Assembly (NCBI GenBank): GCA_029974985.1
Contig: JARKQC010000183.1
Span: 1 to 64,000 of the forward strand
Length of the DNA: 64,000 nucleotides
Source: Bacteroidota bacterium
GTDB taxonomy: Bacteria > Bacteroidota > Ignavibacteria > Kapaibacteriales > UBA2268
Direction: 5' to 3'
The notes under the pieces are model-generated. The model worked only from the letters and a program-made list of their open reading frames with translations, was not told the origin of the DNA and ran no database searches. The position numbers were made by a program, and so were the translations under genes. Of the stretch, positions 9,596 through 18,576 are shown one piece after another; the first letter of the stretch is position 1; each line of letters opens with the position of its first letter.

Positions 9596-9806
9596 TTATT
9601 CAATAGAATTTATATGATTATATAAATTTTGATAAGGTTCGAGCTTGAATTTTCGTCTGATATTATATTTATGATTCTCGATAAAAAAATAATAATTATA
9701 AAATACTACGTGCATCCTTGAATGCATTAATATTTGATATTTCCTGCTCTACAAGGATGCCGTAGTCTATTATCTCATTATTTTCTAATAATTTTTTTTT
9801 TGCCAT
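9596..9806 (-). pseudogene. Possible small gene, apparently frameshifted
   Basis: The 361-base gap between the carboxylase and TolB-like genes holds two small overlapping ORFs on the minus strand. The first (9806-9696, 36 codons from ATG 9806, MAKKKLLENNEIIDYGILVE...) stops at TAA. The +1 frame from ATG at about 9732 runs on to TAA at 9596 (...ENHKYNIRRKFKLEPYQNLY...). Joined by a one-base shift they would give a ~70-residue protein. Both parts use ordinary codons more than the surrounding intergenic DNA does. It could be a broken gene, a programmed frameshift or chance; no family is recognised. Confidence 0.35.
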
Positions 9807-9834
9807 ATTGATTTATAATATTTTTTAAAAAAAA

Positions 9835-10329
9835 TTACATTACACCGGGCTTGACTACATTTAATATTTCTTCGATAGCATCGAATACTTTATCAATATC
9901 TTTAAATATATTAGTAGCTTGGAATTTTGGATGAGGTAATTTAAGTTTAACATCATAAACAGCCGCTTTAATAAGCATACTATTACCTTCAACAATGAAA
10001 GAGCCACTAACAACTTTTTTTACATTAAGTTTTGCAATTGCCTTCCACATATCAGTAAAATACTGTGGGTTAGCAGGGTCTAAATTCAAATCAGCAAGAG
10101 CAGCTTCCACTGAATCAATAGGAACAACTCTATAATTAGCCTCATCAGAGTCTGCTGCTACAAGAACTTTAAATAGTGAATCTTGTAAGCTATAGCACCA
10201 TTCATTATACTCAAATTTACCGTCCATATTTTGGAAAGGTAATACAGCAATGCGATTTTGTGCATAAGTATTTGTTGCAATAAGCATTATAAAAGAAAGC
10301 ACAAAAATAAGTGTGGAACATTTTTTCAT
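9835..10329 (-). CDS. Secreted TolB-N/CsgG-fold-like protein
   Basis: 164 residues with a signal peptide (cleavage near TYAQ-N). The mature part begins RIAVLPFQN and later has LNVKKVVSGSFIVEGNSMLI followed by AAVYDVK. This is the pattern of TolB N-terminal/CsgG-like alpha-beta domains, which occur in periplasmic assembly proteins. It follows the Hpt gene by 30 bases, so the two are probably co-transcribed. An AGGTGATG sequence before the ATG may be the SD. The specific role is unknown. Confidence 0.5.
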   Translation of the reverse strand: MKKCSTLIFVLSFIMLIATNTYAQNRIAVLPFQNMDGKFEYNEWCYSLQDSLFKVLVAADSDEANYRVVPIDSVEAALADLNLDPANPQYFTDMWKAIAKLNVKKVVSGSFIVEGNSMLIKAAVYDVKLKLPHPKFQATNIFKDIDKVFDAIEEILNVVKPGVM

Positions 10330-10359
10330 ATCATCACCTATATAATAATAATGTACAAT

Positions 10360-10662
10360 TCAATTAATATTATTTTTAATATAATCATTTATTTCAGCAA
10401 AACGAGCTTTTATTTTATCAAAAAGCAAACTTGATTTTTCCCAATCAGATTCTTTTGCATAAGTCATTAATTCTATGCCCATATCTCCCAAGTCATTTAT
10501 TCCGAATTGATAGCAAGAGCCTTTTATTGTATGAGCCATTCGATACAATTCATTAAAATCATTATTTTTCTTATAAATATAAAAATTATCAAGGTCTTGA
10601 ATCCAAGTTTCGACAAACTCGGGTAATAATTCAAGCACTATAGGGTCATCTGGTAATACCAA
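10360..10662 (-). CDS. Hpt-domain phosphotransfer protein
   Basis: 100 residues consisting of a single histidine-phosphotransfer domain. The phospho-acceptor motif AHTIKGSCYQFGI contains His44. Hpt proteins relay phosphate between hybrid kinases and response regulators. The start is TTG 10662; an AAGGA SD lies eight bases upstream and no better ATG is in frame. Free-standing Hpt proteins usually serve a remote hybrid kinase; none is visible here. Confidence 0.8.
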   Translation of the reverse strand: MVLPDDPIVLELLPEFVETWIQDLDNFYIYKKNNDFNELYRMAHTIKGSCYQFGINDLGDMGIELMTYAKESDWEKSSLLFDKIKARFAEINDYIKNNIN

Positions 10663-10727
10663 TATAAAATTCCTTAAATTTATTTTTCAAATAAATGAAA
10701 AAAAATACAATTTTCCAAATTTTATTA

Positions 10728-11162
10728 ATCAAGAAGAAAGCGATAAGCCGAATTCTGTCTTAAATTTATAAAAAATATAAATTCGAGGCAATCATTTATC
10801 TAGGACTTTTGTCACCAAAAGCCTCAAGCAGCCTACCCAAGTATGATTGATGAATAATCAAAATCGCGAAACTTCGACAAATTCATTAATTTGAATTACA
10901 TACTCCTATTTGGCTTTGCTCCACACGGGGTTTGCCGAGCCGAAAAGTTACCTCTTCGCTGGTAGGCTCTTACCCTGCCCTTTCACCCTTACCTAATAAT
11001 AAATTATTAGGCGGTTTACTTTCTGTTGCACTTTCCGTCAGCTTTGCATTTTTTAAAAAAGCATTACTGCCTTCGCGTTACGAAGCGTGTTGTTTCGTTG
11101 GAGTTCGGACTTTCCTGAGTAATTTTATAAAAAATACCCCGATTGCCTGCTTTCCCCTTGAT
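10728..11162 (-). ncRNA. rnpB: RNase P RNA (bacterial type A)
   Basis: About 435 bases read on the minus strand. The 5' end (ATCAAGGGGAAAGCAGGCAA) and 3' end (CTTTCTTCTTGAT) pair over 13 positions to form helix P1. The conserved core blocks are present: the CR I region near the 5' end (GAAAGTCCGAAC in the minus-strand reading), the GAGGAAAGTCC-like segment, and the 3' ACAGAATTCGGCTTAT just before P1. It is the catalytic RNA that matures tRNA 5' ends. It lies directly downstream of the zinc-ribbon/Nif3 gene pair. Confidence 0.93.
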
Positions 11163-11179
11163 AAAAAAATTCAAAGAAC

Positions 11180-11902
11180 TTAAAAATCCTCAACTACTAT
11201 GTCGTCGGGTAATAAAATTCTACCACAATTTTCACAATAAAAAGTATGATTTGGGTGATTACGAACCTCGACAATTATTTGAGCGGGTACTGTACTAAAA
11301 CAGCCACTACAACTATTCTTCTTAATAATTACTGCCGCATCTTTATGTATTGTTCGTATTCTATTGTAATCAACCATAAATTTATTCTTAATCATTTCTA
11401 TAGTTTGAAGACGTTTATTTTGTAAAAGAGTTAACTCCTCATTTTGGTCGCCAGAAAGTCTTTTAGCTTCTTCGTATTTATCATCGAGTTCTTTTTGAAC
11501 AATTTCAATATCTTTTTCTTGCCCTTCGAGGATATTCATTAAATTTTCTTGTTTAACGCCTTCAGTACGTAAACGATCATAAAGCTTTTCGTGCTCAGCT
11601 TTGATATGAGCAATCTCGTTAGTTATTGCATCAAATTCTTTGTTATTTCTGACTTTAAATTGCTGTTGAGCTAATTTATCTTCTTTATCTTTTAGCTCTA
11701 CAAGAGTAATTTTCGCTTGTTTAACAAATTGTTTAATTTCGTTAAGAATAGTATTTGTTTCTTCAGCAATTGCTTTTCGTTCATTTAATCTTAATTCAAT
11801 TTTTTTAATTTGTTCTGGCAAATCCCCATAATCTTCGAGCATATCTTCAAGTCTGTTATCAATTACTGAAAGTAATGCAATATAGTATATTTGTGATTCC
11901 AT
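11180..11902 (-). CDS. Coiled-coil C4 zinc-ribbon protein (COG1579 family)
   Basis: 240 residues. Residues 10-190 form a long coiled coil rich in Glu, Lys and Leu. A C-terminal zinc ribbon has Cys198, Cys201, Cys223 and Cys226 (SCSGCFSTVP and FYCENCGRILLP). The family (also called CdsZ or zf-RING_7) has been linked to ribosome or RNA-related functions; its role here is unproven. It is 13 bases downstream of the Nif3-family gene. Confidence 0.85.
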   Translation of the reverse strand: MESQIYYIALLSVIDNRLEDMLEDYGDLPEQIKKIELRLNERKAIAEETNTILNEIKQFVKQAKITLVELKDKEDKLAQQQFKVRNNKEFDAITNEIAHIKAEHEKLYDRLRTEGVKQENLMNILEGQEKDIEIVQKELDDKYEEAKRLSGDQNEELTLLQNKRLQTIEMIKNKFMVDYNRIRTIHKDAAVIIKKNSCSGCFSTVPAQIIVEVRNHPNHTFYCENCGRILLPDDIVVEDF

Positions 11903-11914
11903 TAATCAACACCA

Positions 11915-12757
11915 TTAATTTAATTCTAAAATATTATCTTTTTGATTTTCTTTATAATTATTCTCCGGAAAATAGCTTACCGGATTTGTTACAATTTTTG
12001 ATTTAATAACTTTCACATTAAAAGATTTAGTAATTTTGCTAATTAAATCCGACATTACTAAATGATTAAACTGCTCCATTTCGTAATGACCAAGCTCAAT
12101 TAAACAAATATTATCTTTATGTTGATGAAAATTGTGATAAGTTAAATCTGCTGTTATAAAGCAATTCGTACCCATTTTTATTGCTTCATTTATAAATGAA
12201 TAACCACTTCCACCAACAAAAGCACAATTTTTAAAATATTCTGTTTTACCTTTGCAATATCTTATCGGAGAGGAAAATATCGAATGTAATTTCTCTAAAA
12301 GCACATCAAAAAAGATTACCTTTTCAAATTCACCAAATATCCCCATACCGCGATTTTCTATTGTATTGCTTAAATCTTTTAAATATTTTATATTCTTTAA
12401 TCCTAATTTATCAGCAATTATATTATTTGTTCCAAGCGGATGAGTGTCAAAATTTGTATGAATAATATAAAGTGATATTTCTCTTTTTATTAACTCACGC
12501 ACCAAATATGTTACTCTATCAAAGGCATTTACATTTGTAAGCGGATAATAAATCAATGGATGGAACAAAACAATTAGTTCTGCATTTTTCAAACTCGCCT
12601 CTTCAATTACATCATTTGTAAGCTCGTAAGCGCATAGAATTGTATTTATATTTTTATCATCATTTCCTTTAATTTGCAGTCCTATTCTATCTCCATCAAG
12701 AGCAGAACTACTTGGAAATTCCTTTTCCAAAAGATATAATAATGTATCAAATTCCAT
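11915..12757 (-). CDS. Nif3-like dinuclear metal-centre protein
   Basis: 280 residues, the short form of the Nif3/DUF34 (YbgI) family. Motifs include DGDRIGLQ near the N terminus, LFHPLIYYPL (residues 64-73), IIHTNFDTHPLGTNN and, near the C terminus, LIELGHYEMEQF. These supply most ligands of the family's two-metal site (His66, Asp104, and the C-terminal His and Glu). The usual HHP motif reads FHP, so the first His is a Phe. Family function is uncertain; it has been annotated as GTP cyclohydrolase type 2. Confidence 0.85.
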   Translation of the reverse strand: MEFDTLLYLLEKEFPSSSALDGDRIGLQIKGNDDKNINTILCAYELTNDVIEEASLKNAELIVLFHPLIYYPLTNVNAFDRVTYLVRELIKREISLYIIHTNFDTHPLGTNNIIADKLGLKNIKYLKDLSNTIENRGMGIFGEFEKVIFFDVLLEKLHSIFSSPIRYCKGKTEYFKNCAFVGGSGYSFINEAIKMGTNCFITADLTYHNFHQHKDNICLIELGHYEMEQFNHLVMSDLISKITKSFNVKVIKSKIVTNPVSYFPENNYKENQKDNILELN

Positions 12758-12888
12758 TTTTTGAAAAACTTTTTTAAAAATTGCACCAATTTAATATGTA
12801 AAATTACAAAAGTTTCTTAAGTCTTACAATTCTTATAATTAATAAATCGTTATAAATGATAAATCTTTTTATTTTAATAATTTTATTT

Positions 12889-13632
12889 ATGAAATTTGAT
12901 TCGAAAAATATTATAATATTACTCATTTTAATAAATGCTTTGTCTATTAATTTATTTAGTCAAACGCCCGGACCAGATATTGAACCAGAATATAATCCAG
13001 ATTCTACCATAATTTTCGTATCACCTCGACCGCTCATCACTAAAGGTGATAAAACTGCCATAAAATCAAATTCCTACGGTCTTGATATAATTTTATCCGA
13101 TAGTGGATTTGGTTTTGGATTGTTTTATCAGAAACAGCTTTTTGGTGGTGATATGATATTATTTTCAAATTTAATAATATCAGGGGCGAGAAATTCTGAT
13201 GAATTTGACCAATTTATCAATAATAACTGGCAAGTTTTTAATAAAATAAATAGAATATATAAATTTCCCGTAACTTTTGGTATTCAGCAATTTATTTTCA
13301 AAAATTCCTTATCTGAATCTTTACAACCTTTTATTACTGCTGGAATTGGTCCTACATTTGTACTTTCTGCCCCTTATACTTATGATAGAATTCCAAATGG
13401 TGAGATTATGGGCTGGTTTAAATCCTTCGGCTATGCTGATTTCGAAGTACGTTTCGGCGGCTCTGTAGGTATTGGAGCTTATTTTGGCAATATTAATAAT
13501 GCAATATTGGGTGTGAATATTAAATATTATTATGTGCCTTATGGTGGCGAAGGTATCGAAAGTGTAAGAGGGCTTCCTATGACAAATCTCGGTGGTATAT
13601 TCTTAACTCTAACAATCGGAACTGCATATTAA
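12889..13632 (+). CDS. Predicted outer-membrane beta-barrel protein
   Basis: 247 residues from ATG 12889. A start at 12856 would add 11 hydrophobic residues and spoil an otherwise normal signal peptide (MKFDSKNIIILLILINALSI, cleavage near LFSQ). The mature part has alternating beta strands with many Gly and aromatic residues (GLDIILSDSGFGFGLFYQKQ, AAYFGNINNAILGVNIKYYY-like strands), consistent with a small barrel. No named family is recognised. It stands alone. Confidence 0.5.
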   Translation: MKFDSKNIIILLILINALSINLFSQTPGPDIEPEYNPDSTIIFVSPRPLITKGDKTAIKSNSYGLDIILSDSGFGFGLFYQKQLFGGDMILFSNLIISGARNSDEFDQFINNNWQVFNKINRIYKFPVTFGIQQFIFKNSLSESLQPFITAGIGPTFVLSAPYTYDRIPNGEIMGWFKSFGYADFEVRFGGSVGIGAYFGNINNAILGVNIKYYYVPYGGEGIESVRGLPMTNLGGIFLTLTIGTAY

Positions 13633-13868
13633 TTTCAAATTTTTTAATAAATTTCTTTTTAATTACTTCTACAATTAAAATTTTGTAAAACAGCCTGTCT
13701 TATACTTTTTTCAAATAAATTTAAAAAATTTTTTATTAATTATTCAATTATAATTAAAAATAATTTGCATTTGTATATGTAAAATTTGTATTTTTACTTC
13801 AAACAATATATTTTTAGCATTATTAAAATAATTAATTTGTTTTAATAAATATTTTTTGGAGTTATTTT

Positions 13869-16800
13869 ATGAAAATACTTACATACTTACAGAATATAAG
13901 TAAGTATATTTTTCTTATGTTATTTTTAATAATAGCATATGGCAATAGCTTATATTCGCAATCGTGGGTTGCAGAAAACCAGCAAGGCGGCTTTATACTA
14001 AAAAAAGTTGTGAGTGATACTACAATTGCAACGGGACAAGCATTTAGTTATACTATTTATTTTACAATTCCAGCTGGGGCAACTAATGTTACCATTTCTG
14101 ATAATTTATCATCATCAGTTGAATTTTTAGGGCATTCAGTTACTTCTGCGTGTGGCACACCTACTGTAAATGTACCTACTATAAATTCTATGGGTGGCAC
14201 AGTGTCCGTTTCTTGGGCAAATGTTCCAAGCGGATGTTCAGGTTCGATATCAATAACAGTTGCATTCCCAAATGGTGTTACTTGCAACAATACTCAAATT
14301 CGTAATAATGTTTGCTTAATGGGAACTTTGCAAAATAAAAATTACGAGTTTTGTACTCCAATGGTAAATACAATAGCAAAGGCAACAAATCCCTGGAAAA
14401 TTAATAAATATCCTATTGGCGTTGCTTGGCAGGGTGGAAATTGTCAGTATTTAACAGCTAATGACACTATCACTTATCAAATCTGTGTATATAAAGATGT
14501 AGGAACTACGGGACAACTTAATTTAGTTAATGGTATAGTCCGTGATACTTTACCTGCGGGTGCAGTTTTAGTAAGCTCTACTTGTGGGGCAACTGTTCAG
14601 AGCGGAAATATAATAACTTGGAATGTCGGTAATATGAGTGCAAATAGCATGTATGCAAGCTCTTGTTGTCAATTTGTCGTTTATTACCCAAGTAGTATAT
14701 TTCCTAATGGTACTAATATAACAAATAAAGCAGTATTAAGTGGTGATTTAGGTAAAATTAACCCACCTTGTGATAATTTTACTATTTCAAGTAATACAAC
14801 TTGCGTTGAAAAGAAAATAATTACAAATGCTAATATTAGTAAATGGGTTTACACAAATAGACAACCCGGATGCAGTGGTCAATATTTAATTTATATTTGT
14901 AACGATGGAACAACACCTATTACTATTAATGCTCTTGACACACTTCCAACTAGTTTAAATAATTATTCTATTGGAGCTGTTTATGGTTTAAATGCTACTA
15001 TAAATAGTGGTATTGTAACTATTAACGGTACTCTACAAGTTGGACAATGTGGATATATTTATGTAAATTTCCAAATTCCTCAAAATATAACTATCAATAC
15101 AACTATTACTAATTGTGTATGGCTAAATAAAGCAGGTAGTCCGCCAGTTTCTACTTGTGTTTCTTTTATTGTAGATGCTCCTTCGTCTAAACCTTGTTTA
15201 TGGAAAGAAGTTTGTAATAAACAAACAAGCTATACACCCGGCTCAATAATTAGATATAGATTAAGAATACAAAATATTGGCGGAATGGCTTTAACCGGTG
15301 CAACAATAAGCGATATTCTCAATCCTAATTTAGAATATATTGGTAATACTTCTGCTTATATTTCTAATTCTTGGAATACTCCATGCACGACAAGTCCCGC
15401 AAATCCATGGTCGGGAGTTAGCGTATCATACAATCCAAGTACAAATACAATTTCTGCATTAATTGACACAATTCCTTCTGTTTGTCAAAACATATTTTAT
15501 AATGCTTGCGGTATGTATGGAACGGGTGGAGTGCCTTATTACTATATTGAAATGGATGTAAAAGTTCGTGATACTGCGGCACTCGGGAATATTCCAAATA
15601 AATTCTCTATTAGCGGCGGAAGTCTCGGAACAAGTGTTGAAAATTCAAATACTGATTATATTCTTATTGCGGGAGTTGTCGGATATAATCTCGAAAAAGG
15701 TATTAAAAAACCGAGCGATCCAAATTATTCATCAAGCATAAATTCAAGTGCTGGCTCGACTGTAAATTATAAATTAAAAATGAATTCTTCTGGTACTGCG
15801 GCATTAAGACATATCACTTTTGTTGATTTATTACCTAAGGACGACAATACTAATGATTCGAAAATATTAGTAAATTGTGGAAGTAGAGCTAGTCAATTTA
15901 ATATCTCTTATAATAGTTTGATTTCTAATACTCCGACGGTTGCATCATATTGGAATAACACTGCGACAAGTTTAGCAAATGTTAATTCGTGGACTCCGAC
16001 GGGAGCGCCTGGTAATGCATTTACCACCGGTTGCGGAATAGCTGGCACTTGGTCAAGTGGTGCTTGGGCAACTTCACAAAAGAATTTAGGAGCTTATTTC
16101 GGTAGCGTTGCTGTTGGAACAAGTGGTGCAGAAATCGAATTTAGTGCAAATATTGACCCAACAGCAAGTAAAAGTAATACTTCTTGCAATTCTTTTGCCG
16201 CTAGTGGTTGGACTAAACATTTAATTCAAAGTAGTATTCCCACATTTCAGCTTGCCGGACAGCTTGAATCACAAAATGTTTGCGTTACAATTGATTCTAT
16301 TCAAAATCCTAAAGAATGTCTTGAAATTTTACGCTCATCAATTATATGTGGTAAAAAAGATCCAAAAGGTTTGCAAGAATATATAATGACTGTAGCCGCA
16401 AATAGCTGTACTCCTGCTAATTTACTTATTAACTCCCCCGATGGATTTTTCTCAACTGCTTCGTTTGCATTTACATCAAGTCCGTGGACTCTAAGCACTA
16501 CATTTACTCAAACAAGTACTAATAATCCTATAACTATTCATTACACATTAATTTGCGGTGGTGAAATTTGTAAAGATAGTATAGTAGTAAATTTGCCAAA
16601 ATGTAATGATGAACCTCCAATTGATGAATGCTGTGCTAAATTTATTCATAAAATTGGCGATACTAAACTTGTTGTAAACAATACTACTGGCTATGTCGGA
16701 TTAATAGCACCAATTTATGCTGGTCCGAATAAAATTAAAAAATTCTCTGCTACTATCGTTAATGCACAATTAAAGAAAAAATGCAAATTTAGCTCATCTA

Positions 16801-18197
16801 CATGGACAAGAATTTTTGGCGATATTACTAATGGAAATCTAACAGTATCACCTGCTCCCGGACCTCAATTATTAAGTTTATATAGCCGTGAAGCTATATG
16901 GGGCGCTGGTGAATGCGTTGATTGGAATAATGGAGTTAATTTACATTTAGATATGCTATTCCCTCCATTTTCGGGTAATTTCTCATGTAGTGATTCGCTT
17001 AAATTCCAAGTTAGATATTCATTTACAGATTGCGAATGTAATACTTGCGATACTATTATTAGCTATACAGTTGTTCGCAAAACAAAATTAGTACCTTGGA
17101 CTGGTGTTGACAATATCAGTAGATTACTTAATACGGGATTAAAATCTGATGAACCAAGTGCTACAAGCGTGGTTATGGAAAATAATAATAATGGTAAATT
17201 ATGGATTATTAGTCCAGACGATGAAGAAAACGATGTAACTATTCAAGGTGTTGAAATTCGCTCTCAAGAAGTTGAGTTAGTCGCAATTTCTAACAATGGT
17301 AAAAATGGTATTATTCAAGGAGATGTTGCATTTATTAATCTTAAAGTAAACAAAGGCGAATCATCTGCAATAGATTTGAAATTCAATAATAATAAATCTA
17401 TAATGCAATTCCCAATAAATGTAAGATTCCTTTATACTGTCAAAGGCGATGATAATGCGATTTATACAGATCCAATAACTTATATGGCACGCGTTCCAGA
17501 CGGTGCAGGCGATGAAATGGGAGTTAATACAGATATTAAGCCTGAGAATATTAAAACATATGCTTTATATTTCCAAAATTCTAATGCTTACAAGCAAACC
17601 GTTTCAGTAATTAGCTTAAAACCAAGTGCTAATTTAAGAGTATTAGCCGTTGGACCAGTAAATGCAGAAAAAGACCAAACTTATATCGTGCCTCAAAAAC
17701 AAAGCGATGGTTCGTATCTAATTACTACTTTATCGGAAGGTGTAATTGGAGTTAATACAAAAGAAATGGTAAGTCCGATATTCATTACAATTTTGGGTGT
17801 AATCGAAGATAATCCAATTATGGAATTTTCTACTTATGATGAAAACGGTGAGATAATTTCAAATGGTGAATTTAGATTGTCTAACCCAATTTCGAAAGTA
17901 ATTGATATCCAAGGAAATGATGATATTGGTATAAAAATTAATTCTATTATGCCAAATCCCGCTAGTTCAACAATCACTATAACAATTTCTTCTGATAAAA
18001 TTGTTAAAGGTGCCAAAATGGGTATTTTTGATTCTATCGGGCGTGAAGTGATAAATCTTAATAATAATTTATCATTACTCGAACAAGGGCAACATATTTT
18101 CAGTATTGATATAAACAAACTTGTTAATGGTATATATTTCTTTACTATTCAAACACCCTCTGGTACAATATCTGCTCCAATTTCTGTAATTAGATAA
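13869..18197 (+). CDS. Large T9SS-exported surface protein with Cys-rich DUF11 repeats
   Basis: 1442 residues. Signal peptide at 1-32 (cleavage near YSQ-S). The N-terminal two thirds hold several DUF11-type repeats marked by phrases like ISDNLSSSVEFLGH, VRDTLPAGAVLVSSTCGA, ISDILNPNLEYIGN and FVDLLPKDDN. These beta-sandwich modules are unusually rich in cysteine. The last 90 residues form a type A sorting domain (MPNPASSTITITISSDKIV..., IDINKLVNGIYFFTIQT, ending SVIR). A GGAG SD lies seven bases before the ATG. It probably extends from the cell surface; ligand and function are unknown. Confidence 0.82.
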   Translation: MKILTYLQNISKYIFLMLFLIIAYGNSLYSQSWVAENQQGGFILKKVVSDTTIATGQAFSYTIYFTIPAGATNVTISDNLSSSVEFLGHSVTSACGTPTVNVPTINSMGGTVSVSWANVPSGCSGSISITVAFPNGVTCNNTQIRNNVCLMGTLQNKNYEFCTPMVNTIAKATNPWKINKYPIGVAWQGGNCQYLTANDTITYQICVYKDVGTTGQLNLVNGIVRDTLPAGAVLVSSTCGATVQSGNIITWNVGNMSANSMYASSCCQFVVYYPSSIFPNGTNITNKAVLSGDLGKINPPCDNFTISSNTTCVEKKIITNANISKWVYTNRQPGCSGQYLIYICNDGTTPITINALDTLPTSLNNYSIGAVYGLNATINSGIVTINGTLQVGQCGYIYVNFQIPQNITINTTITNCVWLNKAGSPPVSTCVSFIVDAPSSKPCLWKEVCNKQTSYTPGSIIRYRLRIQNIGGMALTGATISDILNPNLEYIGNTSAYISNSWNTPCTTSPANPWSGVSVSYNPSTNTISALIDTIPSVCQNIFYNACGMYGTGGVPYYYIEMDVKVRDTAALGNIPNKFSISGGSLGTSVENSNTDYILIAGVVGYNLEKGIKKPSDPNYSSSINSSAGSTVNYKLKMNSSGTAALRHITFVDLLPKDDNTNDSKILVNCGSRASQFNISYNSLISNTPTVASYWNNTATSLANVNSWTPTGAPGNAFTTGCGIAGTWSSGAWATSQKNLGAYFGSVAVGTSGAEIEFSANIDPTASKSNTSCNSFAASGWTKHLIQSSIPTFQLAGQLESQNVCVTIDSIQNPKECLEILRSSIICGKKDPKGLQEYIMTVAANSCTPANLLINSPDGFFSTASFAFTSSPWTLSTTFTQTSTNNPITIHYTLICGGEICKDSIVVNLPKCNDEPPIDECCAKFIHKIGDTKLVVNNTTGYVGLIAPIYAGPNKIKKFSATIVNAQLKKKCKFSSSTWTRIFGDITNGNLTVSPAPGPQLLSLYSREAIWGAGECVDWNNGVNLHLDMLFPPFSGNFSCSDSLKFQVRYSFTDCECNTCDTIISYTVVRKTKLVPWTGVDNISRLLNTGLKSDEPSATSVVMENNNNGKLWIISPDDEENDVTIQGVEIRSQEVELVAISNNGKNGIIQGDVAFINLKVNKGESSAIDLKFNNNKSIMQFPINVRFLYTVKGDDNAIYTDPITYMARVPDGAGDEMGVNTDIKPENIKTYALYFQNSNAYKQTVSVISLKPSANLRVLAVGPVNAEKDQTYIVPQKQSDGSYLITTLSEGVIGVNTKEMVSPIFITILGVIEDNPIMEFSTYDENGEIISNGEFRLSNPISKVIDIQGNDDIGIKINSIMPNPASSTITITISSDKIVKGAKMGIFDSIGREVINLNNNLSLLEQGQHIFSIDINKLVNGIYFFTIQTPSGTISAPISVIR

Positions 18198-18216
18198 TCT
18201 GATTACTTTCGTAACT

Positions 18217-18258
18217 AAGAGGAATGCTTTTTTATAGGCATTCCTCTTTCTTTTTTCT
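18217..18258 (+). terminator. Rho-independent terminator after the DUF11/T9SS gene
   Basis: Ten-base-pair stem AGAGGAATGC/GCATTCCTCT (18218-18227 and 18238-18247; an A-T pair extends it by one) with a ten-base loop, followed by a T-rich tail TTTCTTTTTTC. It lies 20 bases after the stop codon. Confidence 0.85.
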
Positions 18259-18295
18259 CTCTTTTTCACTTCTTATTTCCTCAATTATCCGAAAT

Positions 18296-18452
18296 TTTAA
18301 AAAAAATGCGATTTTTTCAATTATTTTCAATAATTTTGAGACATTTTTCATTCTGATGTGTTATTACATTATAGAGAATTACAATCATAAAAAAAGTTAT
18401 TTGAAAATAGTTTTTTAGTTGTCCTACACCTTTGAGGTGTAGGACATCTGGA
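18296..18452 (+). repeat. Dispersed ~158-bp repeat with terminal palindrome (copy B)
   Basis: An inverted-orientation partner of 236-394, matching over nearly its full length. It ends in a hairpin with arms GTCCTACACCT and AGGTGTAGGAC (18421-18445). Compared with copy A, the last stem pairs change from T-A to C-G on both arms, so pairing is preserved. No ORF lies inside it. Confidence 0.8.
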
Positions 18453-18520
18453 CAGAAGAAAAAAGCCATTTGAAAATTCGGTTTTAGTTGTCCTACACTT
18501 TAAAAGTGTAGGACATCTGA
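18453..18520 (+). repeat. Second tandem hairpin unit of the repeat family
   Basis: Directly after copy B, a ~69-base unit repeats its final part: GAAGAAAAAAG, ATTTGAAAAT, GGTTTTAGTTGTCC, then a second perfect hairpin with 12-base arms TGTCCTACACTT (18489-18500) and AAGTGTAGGACA (18504-18515), loop TAA. Stem sequence and loop differ from the first unit while pairing is intact. Confidence 0.75.
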
Positions 18521-18576
18521 TAAATGTTATCTAAGTAGTTTCATCAATTATTATTTGAAGTTATTGATATTATAAA

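Noticed and set aside
9705-9766. Structured small RNA
   Set aside because: The stem falls within codon-like ORFs and has no T-run or promoter; a small frameshifted gene is the better reading.
10932-11183. 83-codon ORF on the plus strand
   Set aside because: It lies inside the RNase P RNA gene on the opposite strand, and the RNA's paired ends and core motifs explain the sequence.
18075-18418. Two ~64-codon ORFs around the terminator
   Set aside because: They span the terminator hairpin and the dispersed repeat, and have low-complexity composition.
18391-18520. CRISPR-like array
   Set aside because: Only two tandem units, the repeated part itself is a long palindrome plus AT-rich linker, there are no distinct spacers, and no cas genes are near.
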